A stretch of 64,000 nucleotides of DNA from Lelliottia amnigena. GTDB taxonomy: Bacteria > Pseudomonadota > Gammaproteobacteria > Enterobacterales > Enterobacteriaceae. Both the position numbers and the translations under genes were made by a program. Below are positions 7,346 through 19,539 of this stretch, one piece after another. The stretch spans positions 2,480,001 to 2,544,000 of the forward strand of contig LR134135.1 of the NCBI GenBank assembly GCA_900635465.1, in the 5' to 3' direction. Below the pieces are notes generated by a model, which was given only the letters and a program-made list of their open reading frames with translations, did no database searches and was not told the DNA's origin. Positions within the stretch are counted from its first letter, which is position 1, and each line of letters opens with the position of its first letter.

Positions 7346-9448
7346 TCAGAAACTGTAGCTTGCCCCGACCTGATAAGTACGGTCGCGCCCAATCCAGCAG
7401 TTTGTGGCGTCATAACAGGTAAAGGTTTCTTTATTGGTGATGTTCTGCGCACTGGCCTTAATGGTCAGCCCTTCAAGAGAAGGTATAATTTCACCCATAC
7501 GATAAGACGCCGCCAGATCGTACTGAGTCGTGCCGCCCAGTTTGCCCTGGTCGTTAGTCGGCGCAATCTCCATTGGCCCGGTGTAACGCGCACCGGCGCC
7601 GAGATTCAATCCTTTGACCGGCGTGCTGTCGAAGGTGTAATCCCCCCAAAGCGTAAAGGCATTCTCCGGCACCTGCGTCGGTCGTTTGCCCTGATACTTA
7701 TCATCTTCGGTATTGATGGCGTGGGTATACGCGTAATTGCCGATCAACGTCAAATTATCGGTTGGACGGCTGACGACGGACAACTCTGCCCCTTTCGACT
7801 CTACTTCGCCCGTCTGACGATAGTTCAGGAAACCGGGATCAGTAGTGACTACATTTTTCTGGCGAATATTGAACACTGACGCTGTCAGCGTGGTGGCGTA
7901 CTCTTCCAGCAGGTATTTGACCCCGCCTTCCATCTGTTTGCTGGTGGTGGGTTTGACGTCTTTCGCCATTAACGTGCCCTGCGGCGAAACCGGTGCAAAG
8001 CCCTCTGAGTAACTGATAAACGGTGAAATTCCGTTTTCAAAGGCGTACAGCGCGCCCAGTCGTTTGGTCACGCGATCCTGCGATACCCACGCCTTGTCGC
8101 CATTTTGCAGATAGTTGGTGGTAACCGAACGGTAATCGTCGTAACGCACGCTGCCGAGCAGATTGAGGCCGCCAAACTCCACCTGATCCTGCAGGTAGTA
8201 ACCGTTTTGCTGATAGCTCAGGCGGTTTTTCTGCGCGGTATACAGGCCCAATGCGCTTTCGCTGATTTGCGTGTAATCCGGGTCACGCATATTAATACCA
8301 GGCGTTGCCGATGCGTAGCGATAATGGAAATGGGAATTCAGTTTTTGATAATCAAAGCCCGCCAGCAGATGATGTTTCCATCCACCCAGAGTCAGGGTTT
8401 TGGTCACCTGGTTATCAATGTTAAAGCTGTGCAGATCTTCATCTGTGGTGTACGCAAAACGGTTGAGCTGGTAAACCTCGCTGCCCGCACCCGTTGAATA
8501 GACGCTGCGCTGATGGGTGTCGACGTCAAAATAGCGCGCTTTTTGGTTGAAGCCCCAGCCGCTGTCAAATTCATGTTCAAAGCTGTAACCCAGCATCCAC
8601 TGACGCTGTTTGAAGCCGCTCCACTCATCGCCCGCGTAGTCGCGTCGGCCAGCATATTTCGACCGCAAATAGGACAGCGGCAAAGGGTTAGATGGCGAAA
8701 GACTCGGGGTATTTTGCGCCAGCGCGTCAAGGGTGAGACGCGTTTTGCTATCAGGCTGCCAGGTGACAGAAGGCGCAACCAGATAGTTTTCCGTGCGCGT
8801 GGTATGCGGCTGATCGTCACCTTCGGTCGCTTTACCCAGCAGACGGTAATTCCAGTCGCTGTCGGCGATTTGCCCAGTGGAATCCAGATAGCCCTCTTTC
8901 AGATTGCGTGTGCCGGTATTAACGCCCACTTCCGTGTGCTGTTCTTTTTGCGGCTTTTTGCCCTGAATATTCACCAGCCCGCCGGGGGAACCGCCGCCGT
9001 ACAAGACAGACGCGGGCCCTTTGAGAATATCCACGCTCTCGATTAACAGGGGATCGATTCGCGCTTTGGTATTCCCGGTGACGTTATAGGGCAGCTGAAG
9101 ACCGTTGTAATACTCTTGCTCAACGGTGAAGCCGCGAATTTTGTATTCGCTCATATACGAGGTATTGCCACGCACTTCGGTGGACACGCCCGGTGCGTAG
9201 CGCAGAATTTCATTGACCGAGTTCGCGTGGCGCTGTTCGATCTCCGTGGCCGATATCGTGTTTATCACCTGCGGGGTTTTACTTTCAGCCACGGCGGATT
9301 TTGTGGCGCTGTTGGTCCATCCGGGCAGCGCGCTGTCTTGATCCGTCCCGCTGACCACGATGGTGGTTTCCTGAGCAAACGCGGGCGTGTGCAACGCCAG
9401 CGTGACCGCGCCTGCCAACGCACATATCGCAAAATGTGAGGTTTTCAT
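7346..9448 (-). CDS. TonB-dependent siderophore receptor, FoxA-like
   Basis: This 700-residue outer-membrane receptor is predicted to take up ferric siderophores. A signal peptide ends near AFAQ at residue 25, followed by a TonB box region (ETTIVVSG). The plug domain contains VDILKGPASVLYGGGSPGGL near residue 140. The C-terminus ends in an aromatic residue after a beta strand (YQVGASYSF), the normal end of an outer-membrane barrel. It resembles ferrioxamine B receptor FoxA of Yersinia and Salmonella in length and layout. A Fur-type site lies upstream. The ligand is inferred to be a hydroxamate siderophore, and FhuA- or FhuE-type alternatives cannot be excluded. Confidence 0.88.
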   Translation of the reverse strand: MKTSHFAICALAGAVTLALHTPAFAQETTIVVSGTDQDSALPGWTNSATKSAVAESKTPQVINTISATEIEQRHANSVNEILRYAPGVSTEVRGNTSYMSEYKIRGFTVEQEYYNGLQLPYNVTGNTKARIDPLLIESVDILKGPASVLYGGGSPGGLVNIQGKKPQKEQHTEVGVNTGTRNLKEGYLDSTGQIADSDWNYRLLGKATEGDDQPHTTRTENYLVAPSVTWQPDSKTRLTLDALAQNTPSLSPSNPLPLSYLRSKYAGRRDYAGDEWSGFKQRQWMLGYSFEHEFDSGWGFNQKARYFDVDTHQRSVYSTGAGSEVYQLNRFAYTTDEDLHSFNIDNQVTKTLTLGGWKHHLLAGFDYQKLNSHFHYRYASATPGINMRDPDYTQISESALGLYTAQKNRLSYQQNGYYLQDQVEFGGLNLLGSVRYDDYRSVTTNYLQNGDKAWVSQDRVTKRLGALYAFENGISPFISYSEGFAPVSPQGTLMAKDVKPTTSKQMEGGVKYLLEEYATTLTASVFNIRQKNVVTTDPGFLNYRQTGEVESKGAELSVVSRPTDNLTLIGNYAYTHAINTEDDKYQGKRPTQVPENAFTLWGDYTFDSTPVKGLNLGAGARYTGPMEIAPTNDQGKLGGTTQYDLAASYRMGEIIPSLEGLTIKASAQNITNKETFTCYDATNCWIGRDRTYQVGASYSF

Positions 9449-9481
9449 ATTGTCGTCTTATTATTAGAAATGGCTAGAAAC

Positions 9482-9500
9482 GACAATTATTCTCATTTCG
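9482..9500 (-). promoter_or_regulatory. candidate Fur box
   Basis: Read on the minus strand the site is CGAAATGAGAATAATTGTC. It matches the 19-bp Fur consensus GATAATGATAATCATTATC at 13 positions, with 12 of the last 15. It lies 34 bases upstream of the receptor start, so iron repression is likely. Confidence 0.65.
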
Positions 9501-9526
9501 ATTTACAAAGCAATATCAAGACCAAA

Positions 9527-9552
9527 AAAAACGGCCCTCACATGAGAGCCGT
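9527..9552 (-). terminator. ymgE terminator
   Basis: On the minus strand ACGGCTCTCA, a short loop, TGAGGGCCGT and then a run of eight T residues. It follows the ymgE stop directly. Confidence 0.8.
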
Positions 9553-9562
9553 TGATGTTTGT

Positions 9563-9817
9563 TTACGCACGCCTGAGTAGCCGGAATATTGCCAGCACGA
9601 CAATGGCACCCACGACAGCCACCAGGAAACTGTGCAAATTGAAGCCACTCACGCTGCCGCCGACGCCAAACATCGTCGCCAGCCAGCCTCCCACTACCGC
9701 ACCAATCACACCCAGTAAACAGGTCAGGATAAAGCCGCCGCCATCACGTCCAGGCATGATGAATTTTGCGATAATACCGGCAATCAGACCAAACACAATC
9801 CACGCGATGATACCCAT
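9563..9817 (-). CDS. ymgE: GlsB/YeaQ/YmgE-family membrane protein
   Basis: This 84-residue protein has three hydrophobic glycine-rich segments: GIIAWIVFGLIAGIIAKFI, then PGRDGGGFILTCLLGVIGAVVGGWL in the middle, then a C-terminal segment ending LRRA. It belongs to the 'transglycosylase-associated' family, a name from genome context rather than proven activity. Members are often part of the general stress regulon. In E. coli ymgE also lies between treA and ycgR, which supports the assignment over the paralogue yeaQ. Its function in the inner membrane is unknown. Confidence 0.9.
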   Translation of the reverse strand: MGIIAWIVFGLIAGIIAKFIMPGRDGGGFILTCLLGVIGAVVGGWLATMFGVGGSVSGFNLHSFLVAVVGAIVVLAIFRLLRRA

Positions 9818-9955
9818 ACGATGCCCTCTTGCAGATTAAATGCATGCGCTGAAACCTTCCGCGCAAGTGACTTAAGTATAGGACAGCGCGCGAAAACCAT
9901 TCTTTGTCACCGACTTAATTACGTCTCATTTTTAAAAAAAATTCACCGGTTTGTA

Positions 9956-9982
9956 TTAAGTTCTTTCGTTTACTGCCGATAC
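9956..9982 (+). promoter_or_regulatory. sigma-28 (FliA) flagellar promoter of ycgR
   Basis: TTAAGTTC, an 11-base spacer, then GCCGATAC. This fits the flagellar sigma factor consensus (TAAAGTTT, N11, GCCGATAA) in both elements and in spacing. It lies 41 bases upstream of the ycgR start. E. coli ycgR is a flagellar class 3 gene, so the site agrees with known regulation. Confidence 0.85.
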
Positions 9983-10022
9983 TTCATCGACAGTTTGCCA
10001 GACAACCGAGGAGCCATTCGGC

Positions 10023-10753
10023 GTGAGTAATTACAGTGAGCAGTTCCTGAAGCAAAATCCGCTGGCTGTATTAGGGGTATTACGCGACCTGCATAAGGGC
10101 GAAGTCCCTTTGCGCATCAGTTGGTCTACAAATCAGTTTATTAGCAAGATTCTTGAAGCCACCCCTGAGCGACTGGTCATCGACCTCGGTAGTCAGGAAT
10201 ATGAAAACCGGGCGGCGGTGCGCGCGCAAAATCTCTCCGTGATGGCGGAAACGAAAGGCGCAAAAGTCGAATTTGTCCTGCCGCAATTGATTCAGGGCGA
10301 CTATCAAGGTCTGCCTGCTTTTTTTGCGCCATTACCCAACAGCGTGTGGTTTGTTCAGCGCCGCGAGTATTTTCGTATCAACGCCCCGCTGCATCCGTCC
10401 TATTTTTGTAAAGCCAAAATGCCGGATAAAAAAGAGATCCGCTTTCGCCTGTTTGACCTTTCGTTAGGCGGCATGGGCGCATTAATGGACACTGCAAGGC
10501 CGGAAGGTTTGGTCGAAGGGATGCGTTTTTCGCAGATTGAGCTGGATATGGCGGCTGGGGACGGTTTTACTTTGACGCGCAGTTAATTGCCATTAGCGAA
10601 CGCAAAGTCGTGGACAGCAAAAACGAAACCATTACTACGCCACGTCTGAGCTTCCGGTTTCTGAATGTCGGCCCGGGCGCCGAGCGTGAACTCCAGCGTA
10701 TTATTTTCTCACTGGAGCGAGAGGCGCGGGAACGCGCGAATAAAGTGATTTGA
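10023..10753 (+). CDS. ycgR: flagellar brake YcgR (c-di-GMP binding), frameshifted here
   Basis: YcgR binds c-di-GMP through its PilZ domain and slows the flagellar motor. The N-terminal YcgR domain covers about residues 1-110. The PilZ domain begins at QRREYFRINAPL near residue 112 (RxxxR motif) and has the DLSLGGMGA motif near residue 148. The first frame ends early at 10586. Adding one G near 10550 restores a reading through GGWGRF and FDAQLIAISERKVVD to REARERANKVI, giving 243 residues against 244 in E. coli. The start is GTG. The shift looks like a sequencing error. A flagellar promoter lies upstream. Confidence 0.9.
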
Positions 10754-10757
10754 TACG

Positions 10758-10784
10758 TGCCGGACAGCAACGTGCTACCCGGCA
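10758..10784. repeat. REP-like palindrome between ycgR and emtA
   Basis: TGCCGG and AGCA on the left pair with TGCT and CCGGCA on the right around an ACG loop, with AC bulges on each side. The shape is that of an enterobacterial REP unit. It sits between convergent genes, where such units are common and may end transcription. Confidence 0.45.
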
Positions 10785-10790
10785 ACGGCA

Positions 10791-11402
10791 TTACATGGCG
10801 TCCATAGCTTTCTGAACTTTCCAGATATAGCGTGGGGCCTGTGGTGCCGGATGGTTCTTCGCAACATGGTCAACAAATTCGTTTTTATCCATGCCGTTGA
10901 TCTCTTCAATCGCTTCTTTGCGATCCGATGAGAAGGTTCGCAGCAGTGCGCCCGCGCCGTTGACGTAAGAGACCACCAGCGCGTACTGCATCACTTCCGG
11001 ATCGTCGATGCCCTTCAGAACCCCATGTTCCAGAATGCTCAAATACGCCGTACCCATTGAGATATTCCGTTCCGGATTTTTCAGCTCGCTGGTCGACGGC
11101 TGACCTTTCCAGCCCATGTAGCGGTACACTTCGCGCCCTGCCGTAGAGGCTTTAAGCTGCATTAAACCGACCGCATTCGATTTGCTTACAAGTTCAGGAT
11201 TGCCTCCAGACTCCACCGCGATAATCGCCGTGATCAGCCGCGGGCTCACGCCCCAGGCCTTCCCGGCTTTTTCAGTGACAGGCATCCATTGCATCGCACG
11301 TTTCACGGGTACTTCCGGATTCCATGGCGGATTTTGATAATCTTTTTTAGTACTACACCCCGCCAGCAATACGATCAAAATAGCAAACCATCTCAATTTC
11401 AC
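10791..11402 (-). CDS. emtA: membrane-bound endo-type lytic transglycosylase E
   Basis: This 203-residue lipoprotein cleaves glycan strands of murein from the outer membrane. The lipobox LLAGC places the lipidated cysteine at residue 16. The lytic transglycosylase domain has the catalytic glutamate at residue 64 in AVESGGN, followed by [12 protein letters not shown] near residue 80. The length equals E. coli EmtA. It is divergent from ldcA, another murein enzyme, as in E. coli. Confidence 0.96.
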   Translation of the reverse strand: MKLRWFAILIVLLAGCSTKKDYQNPPWNPEVPVKRAMQWMPVTEKAGKAWGVSPRLITAIIAVESGGNPELVSKSNAVGLMQLKASTAGREVYRYMGWKGQPSTSELKNPERNISMGTAYLSILEHGVLKGIDDPEVMQYALVVSYVNGAGALLRTFSSDRKEAIEEINGMDKNEFVDHVAKNHPAPQAPRYIWKVQKAMDAM

Positions 11403-11512
11403 GTCATCTGTCCTTATATCCGGTCATCGCGATTACGTTATCCCCCTTGAAGCAGGCGGCCTATAGGCGGCATGATATAGATAATTAGGTTCTCATTCAG
11501 CAAGGAATTGCC

Positions 11513-12427
11513 ATGTCCCGGTTTCATCTCATCGCCCCTTCCGGTTATTGCATTAACCAGGACGCCGCACAGCGCGGTATTCAGCGCTTACTGGAATCTG
11601 GCCATTCGGTAACAAATCAGACAATTATCCCCCGTCGCCAGCAGCGTTTTGCCGGAACTGAGGCGCAAAGGCTGGCGGATATCAACGACCTGGTGAAACT
11701 TGAAGGGGCGAACAACATCGTGCTGGCGGTGCGTGGCGGGTATGGTGCCAGCCGATTACTGGAAACCATCGACTGGGACGGACTGGCGACTCGCCAACAG
11801 CACGATCCCCTGCTGATTTGTGGGCACAGCGATTTCACCGTCATCCAGTTGGGTTTGCTGGCGCGGCATAACGTCATCACCTTTAGCGGCCCGATGCTGG
11901 CAGCGAATTTTGGTGCGCCGGAGCTGGGCGCCTTTACGCAGGCGCATTTCTGGCGCGCGCTGCAAAATCCCGTTCTGCAGATTGCATGGCAAGGCAATGG
12001 CCCGCAGTGTGAGTGTGAGGGACAGCTGTGGGGCGGAAACCTGGCCATGCTGGTCTCGCTGATTGGCACGCCCTGGTTGCCTAATATTGATAACGGCATT
12101 CTGGTGCTGGAGGATATCAACGAGCACCCGTTCCGCGTCGAGCGCATGCTGCTGCAGCTCATGCACGCGGGGATCCTCTCTCGTCAGCGCGCCATCGTCC
12201 TCGGCAGTTTTAGCGGTGCGACACCGAATGATTACGATGCCGGGTATACGCTGGAAAGTATGATGGATTACCTGCGCTCGAGAGTGAATATTCCGGTGAT
12301 CGGCGGGCTGGCTTTTGGTCACGAACAGCAGACGGTGACCTTGCCGCTCGGCGCACAGGCTGTCCTTAAGCACGACGGGGCTGTCAGCGAATTAACAATC
12401 AGCGGCCATCCCGTTATAAAGGCATAA
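11513..12427 (+). CDS. ldcA: murein tetrapeptide LD-carboxypeptidase
   Basis: This 304-residue cytoplasmic serine peptidase of family S66 removes the terminal D-alanine from recycled murein tetrapeptide. The nucleophile is Ser106 in ICGHSDFT. GGYGAS near residue 75 and GGNLAMLVSLIGTPW near residue 178 are family motifs. The expected Glu/His partners lie in the C-terminal half (EDINEHPFRVERM; GLAFGHEQQ). CAAGGAATT precedes the ATG. The length is identical to E. coli LdcA. Confidence 0.96.
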   Translation: MSRFHLIAPSGYCINQDAAQRGIQRLLESGHSVTNQTIIPRRQQRFAGTEAQRLADINDLVKLEGANNIVLAVRGGYGASRLLETIDWDGLATRQQHDPLLICGHSDFTVIQLGLLARHNVITFSGPMLAANFGAPELGAFTQAHFWRALQNPVLQIAWQGNGPQCECEGQLWGGNLAMLVSLIGTPWLPNIDNGILVLEDINEHPFRVERMLLQLMHAGILSRQRAIVLGSFSGATPNDYDAGYTLESMMDYLRSRVNIPVIGGLAFGHEQQTVTLPLGAQAVLKHDGAVSELTISGHPVIKA

Positions 12428-12506
12428 AAAAGCCTTTTTACCGCGGCAATAAAACGTGGTTTCGTTCGTTATTATGTTAGGGTTTATGTATCAGTCACTA
12501 CATTGA

Positions 12507-14258
<1,752 letters not shown>

Positions 14259-14293
14259 CGTCACCTCGGCTCGTTCCCATCAGAACAGACTAA

Positions 14294-14322
14294 AAAGGCA
14301 ACCCCAGGGTTGCCTTAATTTT
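14294..14322. terminator. bidirectional terminator between nhaP2 and dadX
   Basis: AAGGCAACC and GGTTGCCTT arms around a short CCAG loop, with A-run on the left and T-run on the right, so it works from both sides. Confidence 0.85.
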
Positions 14323-14329
14323 TGAGTGG

Positions 14330-15400
14330 TTACACCGTTACAACAGGGACGCGGGGGGCCAGAGCCGTTAACAGTTCATATCCGACCGTGCCCGCCGCCG
14401 AGGCAACGTCATCGACTTTCACCTCGTTGCCCCACAGTTCGACCGGTGAACCGATACCTGCCTGCGGGCACGGCGTCAAATCTACCGCCATCATGTCCAT
14501 CGAAATCGTGCCAACGGTGCCAGTGCGTACGCCGTCAATCCACACGGGCGTACCGGTCGGCGCAAGGCGTGGATAGCCGTCAGCATACCCCCCAGCCACA
14601 ATCCCAATGCGCTGCTCGCCCGTTGAGCGGTAACGGCTGCCGTACCCCACGGTATCCCCCGCTTTCAGCGTCTGGATGCCAATGATTTCGCTACGCAAGG
14701 TCATGACCGGTTTGAGCCCGCTGTTGGCGATGTCCTGCCACTGACCGGACGGCGACGCGCCGTACAGCACAATTCCCGGCCGCACCCATTGATAATGCGC
14801 TTCCGGATGCCACAGCGTCGCCGCCGAGTTCGACAGCGAACGCGCGCAGTCCAGCCCTTCTGCCGCCTGCTCAATCCGCGCCATGGCATCCGTAATACCG
14901 TCAGGCTTTTCGGCGTCAGCGAAGTGCGCCATCAGCGTCATTTCACCGACATTTTTGATTCCACGCAGCTGTTGCCAGACCGTATTAACGCGTTCGGGCT
15001 GGAAACCCAGGCGATTCATGCCGCTGTTCATTTTGAGGTAAATATCGAGCGGCGAATGCAGTTTCGCATTTTGCAGCGCCTTGATTTGCCAGTTGCTGTG
15101 CACGCTGGTGGTCAGACGATACTTATCCAGCAGCGGCAGTTCGTCGGCATTAAAGAAGCCTTCCAGCAGCAGAATCGGACCTTTCCAGCCGCGCTCACGC
15201 AGCAGGATCGCCTCTTCCAGATTCAGTAAAGCAAAACCATCAGTGGCACTTAGCGCGCTCCAGATGGATTCAATTCCGTGGCCGTAGCCGTTGGCTTTTA
15301 CGACCGACCAAACGCGAGAGCCTGGCGCAGCACGGCGGACTATCTGCAGGTTGTTTTTCAGGGCCTGCAAATCCAGCTGAGCCAGAATAGGACGGGACAT
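14330..15400 (-). CDS. dadX: catabolic alanine racemase
   Basis: This 356-residue pyridoxal-phosphate enzyme interconverts L- and D-alanine so that DadA can oxidise the D form. Lys35 in VVKANGYGHG is the PLP-binding lysine. GYGSRYRSTGEQR near residue 250 carries the second catalytic tyrosine, and VGTISMDMMAVDL near residue 300 is a family motif. It lies 12 bases downstream of dadA in the same direction, forming the dadAX operon. The length equals E. coli DadX. The biosynthetic paralogue Alr is normally elsewhere. Confidence 0.96.
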   Translation of the reverse strand: MSRPILAQLDLQALKNNLQIVRRAAPGSRVWSVVKANGYGHGIESIWSALSATDGFALLNLEEAILLRERGWKGPILLLEGFFNADELPLLDKYRLTTSVHSNWQIKALQNAKLHSPLDIYLKMNSGMNRLGFQPERVNTVWQQLRGIKNVGEMTLMAHFADAEKPDGITDAMARIEQAAEGLDCARSLSNSAATLWHPEAHYQWVRPGIVLYGASPSGQWQDIANSGLKPVMTLRSEIIGIQTLKAGDTVGYGSRYRSTGEQRIGIVAGGYADGYPRLAPTGTPVWIDGVRTGTVGTISMDMMAVDLTPCPQAGIGSPVELWGNEVKVDDVASAAGTVGYELLTALAPRVPVVTV

Positions 15401-15412
15401 GACGACTCCTTG

Positions 15413-17031
<1,619 letters not shown>

Positions 17032-18565
17032 ATGGCTACCATTGATTCGATGAACAAGGACAGCACACGTCTCAGCGATGGACCCGACTGGACTTTTGAA
17101 TTACTCGATGTTTACCTGGCCGAGATTGACCGGGTGGCCAAACTGTATCGGCTGGATACCTACCCCCATCAGATTGAAGTCATTACTTCCGAACAGATGA
17201 TGGACGCCTATTCCAGCGTCGGGATGCCAATCAACTATCCTCACTGGTCGTTCGGCAAAAAATTTATTGAAACCGAGCGGCTTTACAAACATGGTCAGCA
17301 AGGGCTGGCGTATGAAATTGTTATCAACTCAAACCCGTGTATTGCCTATCTGATGGAAGAAAATACCATCACTATGCAAGCGCTGGTGATGGCGCATGCC
17401 TGTTACGGGCATAACTCTTTTTTCAAGAATAACTATCTGTTCCGCAGCTGGACTGACGCCAGCTCCATTGTCGATTATCTGATTTTCGCGCGGAAATACA
17501 TTACCGAGTGCGAAGAGCGCTACGGCGTGGATGAAGTGGAAAAACTGCTCGACTCCTGCCATGCGCTGATGAATTACGGTGTCGATCGCTATAAGCGCCC
17601 GCAAAAAATCTCTCTGCAGGAAGAAAAAGCGCGGCAGAAAAGCCGTGAAGAGTATCTGCAAAGCCAGGTGAATATGCTGTGGCGTACCCTGCCGAAACGC
17701 GAAGAAGAAAAAACCGTTGCCGAAGCGCGGCGTTATCCTTCCGAGCCGCAGGAGAACATTCTCTACTTTATGGAAAAAAACGCGCCGCTGCTGGAACCCT
17801 GGCAGCGTGAAATCCTGCGCATCGTGCGTAAGGTGAGCCAGTATTTCTATCCGCAGAAACAGACGCAGGTGATGAATGAGGGGTGGGCGACGTTCTGGCA
17901 CTACACCATTCTTAATCATCTGTACGACGAAGGGAAAGTGACCGAGCGTTTTATGCTGGAGTTCCTGCACAGTCACACCAACGTGGTGTTCCAGCCGCCT
18001 TACAACAGCCCGTGGTATAGCGGGATAAATCCGTATGCGCTCGGGTTTGCGATGTTCCAGGACATCAAACGCATTTGTCAGTCGCCGACGGAAGAGGATA
18101 AATACTGGTTCCCGGATATTGCCGGGGTCAGACTGGCTGGAAACGCTGCATTTTGCGATGCGCGACTTTAAAGACGAGAGCTTTATTAGCCAGTTTATGT
18201 CGCCAAAAATCATGCGTGACTTCCGCTTCTTTACGGTGCTGGATGACGATCACAACAACTATCTTGAGATCTCAGCGATTCACAATGAAGAGGGTTACCG
18301 TGAAATCCGCTCGCGCCTGTCCTCACAGTATAACTTGAGCAATCTGGAGCCGAATATTCAGGTCTGGAATGTGGATCTCCGCGGCGATCGTTCCTTAACG
18401 CTCCGCTATATTCCGCATAACCGCGCCCCGCTGGATAAAGGACGCAAAGAGGTGCTCAAGCATGTTCATCGTCTGTGGGGTTTTGACGTGATGATGGAAC
18501 AGCAAAACGAAGATGGTAGCGTGGAATTATTAGAACGTTGCCCGGCGCGTACTAACTCTCTTTAA
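17032..18565 (+). CDS. ycgB: SpoVR-family protein YcgB, frameshifted here
   Basis: YcgB is a cytoplasmic SpoVR-family protein of unresolved biochemical role. In E. coli it belongs to the stationary-phase regulon and is often linked to yeaG/yeaH function. The start at 17032 gives MATIDSMNKDSTRLSDGPDW. HACYGHNSFFKNNY near residue 122 and MNEGWATFWHYTILN near residue 282 are conserved histidine-containing motifs. An extra G near 18125 breaks the frame after WFPDIAG. Removing it restores SDWLETLHFAMRDFKDESF and 510 residues, as in E. coli. Confidence 0.94.
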
Positions 18566-18586
18566 ACACGCTAACTAAAAAGCGAA

Positions 18587-18614
18587 AAAAAGCCTCTCAT
18601 TTGAGAGGCTTTTT
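18587..18614. terminator. bidirectional terminator between ycgB and fadR
   Basis: AAAAAGCCTCTCA and TGAGAGGCTTTTT are perfectly complementary around a TT loop, with an A-run before and a T-run after, so it serves both convergent genes. Confidence 0.9.
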
Positions 18615-18618
18615 ACTG

Positions 18619-19338
18619 TTAATGCCCGTGAATCGCTAAATCACCGGGCAGATTCTTCTGCATCCGGTGCCAGATCTCGCCGCTATCACGACCGTAACGA
18701 CGGACCGTTTCGTACACCTGATCGTGCAGCCCCTCAGCGCAGAGCTCGCTGAGCTTATGATAGAAACCGAGCGCCAGGCTACGGGCTTCCGGATTGGCAA
18801 AATAGTGACGACCAATGCGGGTATACAGCCCTTTCATGCCGTTGATGATCAGCCCGTAAATGGGATTACCGGAAGCAAAAGCCAGACCACGGAAAATGTT
18901 GTAGTCGAGAGTCGCAAAGGCATCGGCATGGTCTTCAATGGCATTCGCCGTTGCCAACACTTCCAGCGCCTTATCGGGATGCTGACGGAAAGCGGTGCGA
19001 ATAAAAATGGTCGAGATGTTGGTGCGCACTGACAGCAGATTATCAATCAGTTGAGGAACACTTTCGTGATCGAGGCGTGCGAGCGTTTCAAGAATATTCA
19101 GACCCGACGTTTCCCAGAAGTTGTTCACTTTGGTGGGTTTGCCGTGCTGAATGGTCAACCAGCCATCACGGGCCAAACGCTGTAACACTTCGCGTAAGGT
19201 GGTGCGTGTGACGCCGATAAGTTCAGAGAGTTCGCGTTCAGCGGGAAGAATCGTTCCTGGCGCAAAACGGTTATTCCAGATGCTTTCAATGATGTACTCT
19301 TCAGCGAAACCCGCCGGGCTTTGCGCCTTTATGACCAT
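18619..19338 (-). CDS. fadR: fatty acid metabolism regulator FadR
   Basis: FadR is a GntR-family regulator that represses fatty acid degradation genes and activates fabA/fabB. Long-chain acyl-CoA releases it from DNA. The N-terminal winged helix contains [20 protein letters not shown] at residues 31-50, and [18 protein letters not shown] follows in the linker. The acyl-CoA-binding domain has [20 protein letters not shown] near residue 160. The length, 239, is identical to E. coli. A FadR operator lies upstream of fadD in this same window at 28375. Confidence 0.97.
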   Translation of the reverse strand: MVIKAQSPAGFAEEYIIESIWNNRFAPGTILPAERELSELIGVTRTTLREVLQRLARDGWLTIQHGKPTKVNNFWETSGLNILETLARLDHESVPQLIDNLLSVRTNISTIFIRTAFRQHPDKALEVLATANAIEDHADAFATLDYNIFRGLAFASGNPIYGLIINGMKGLYTRIGRHYFANPEARSLALGFYHKLSELCAEGLHDQVYETVRRYGRDSGEIWHRMQKNLPGDLAIHGH

Positions 19339-19539
19339 AGTGAGATTTCCATTACACAGCTTGAACTAATGGACTCATCATACCAGAGGCTTACGGAGGC
19401 AGGTAGCGCAGCGAAGAGGGAAAAAGGGATCGCTGTTTCATTTTTATCAAATACCCTACCCTGGCAGCAAGGGGGGCATTCACCTCGATTATGCGTATAA
19501 TAATGTTTTGCTTAACTTTGGCGGGGAAGGAAGTCTGTT

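Noticed and set aside
8105..9439. Long plus-strand frames opposite the siderophore receptor
   Set aside because: They are antisense shadows of a well-supported 700-residue receptor and show no family motifs.
12425..12450. AAAAAAGCCTTTTT after ldcA as a terminator
   Set aside because: The stem is short and AT-only around a GCC core; too weak to claim.
17329..18213. 294-codon minus-strand frame opposite ycgB
   Set aside because: It is a shadow of ycgB, a strongly conserved gene; the translation shows no known domain.
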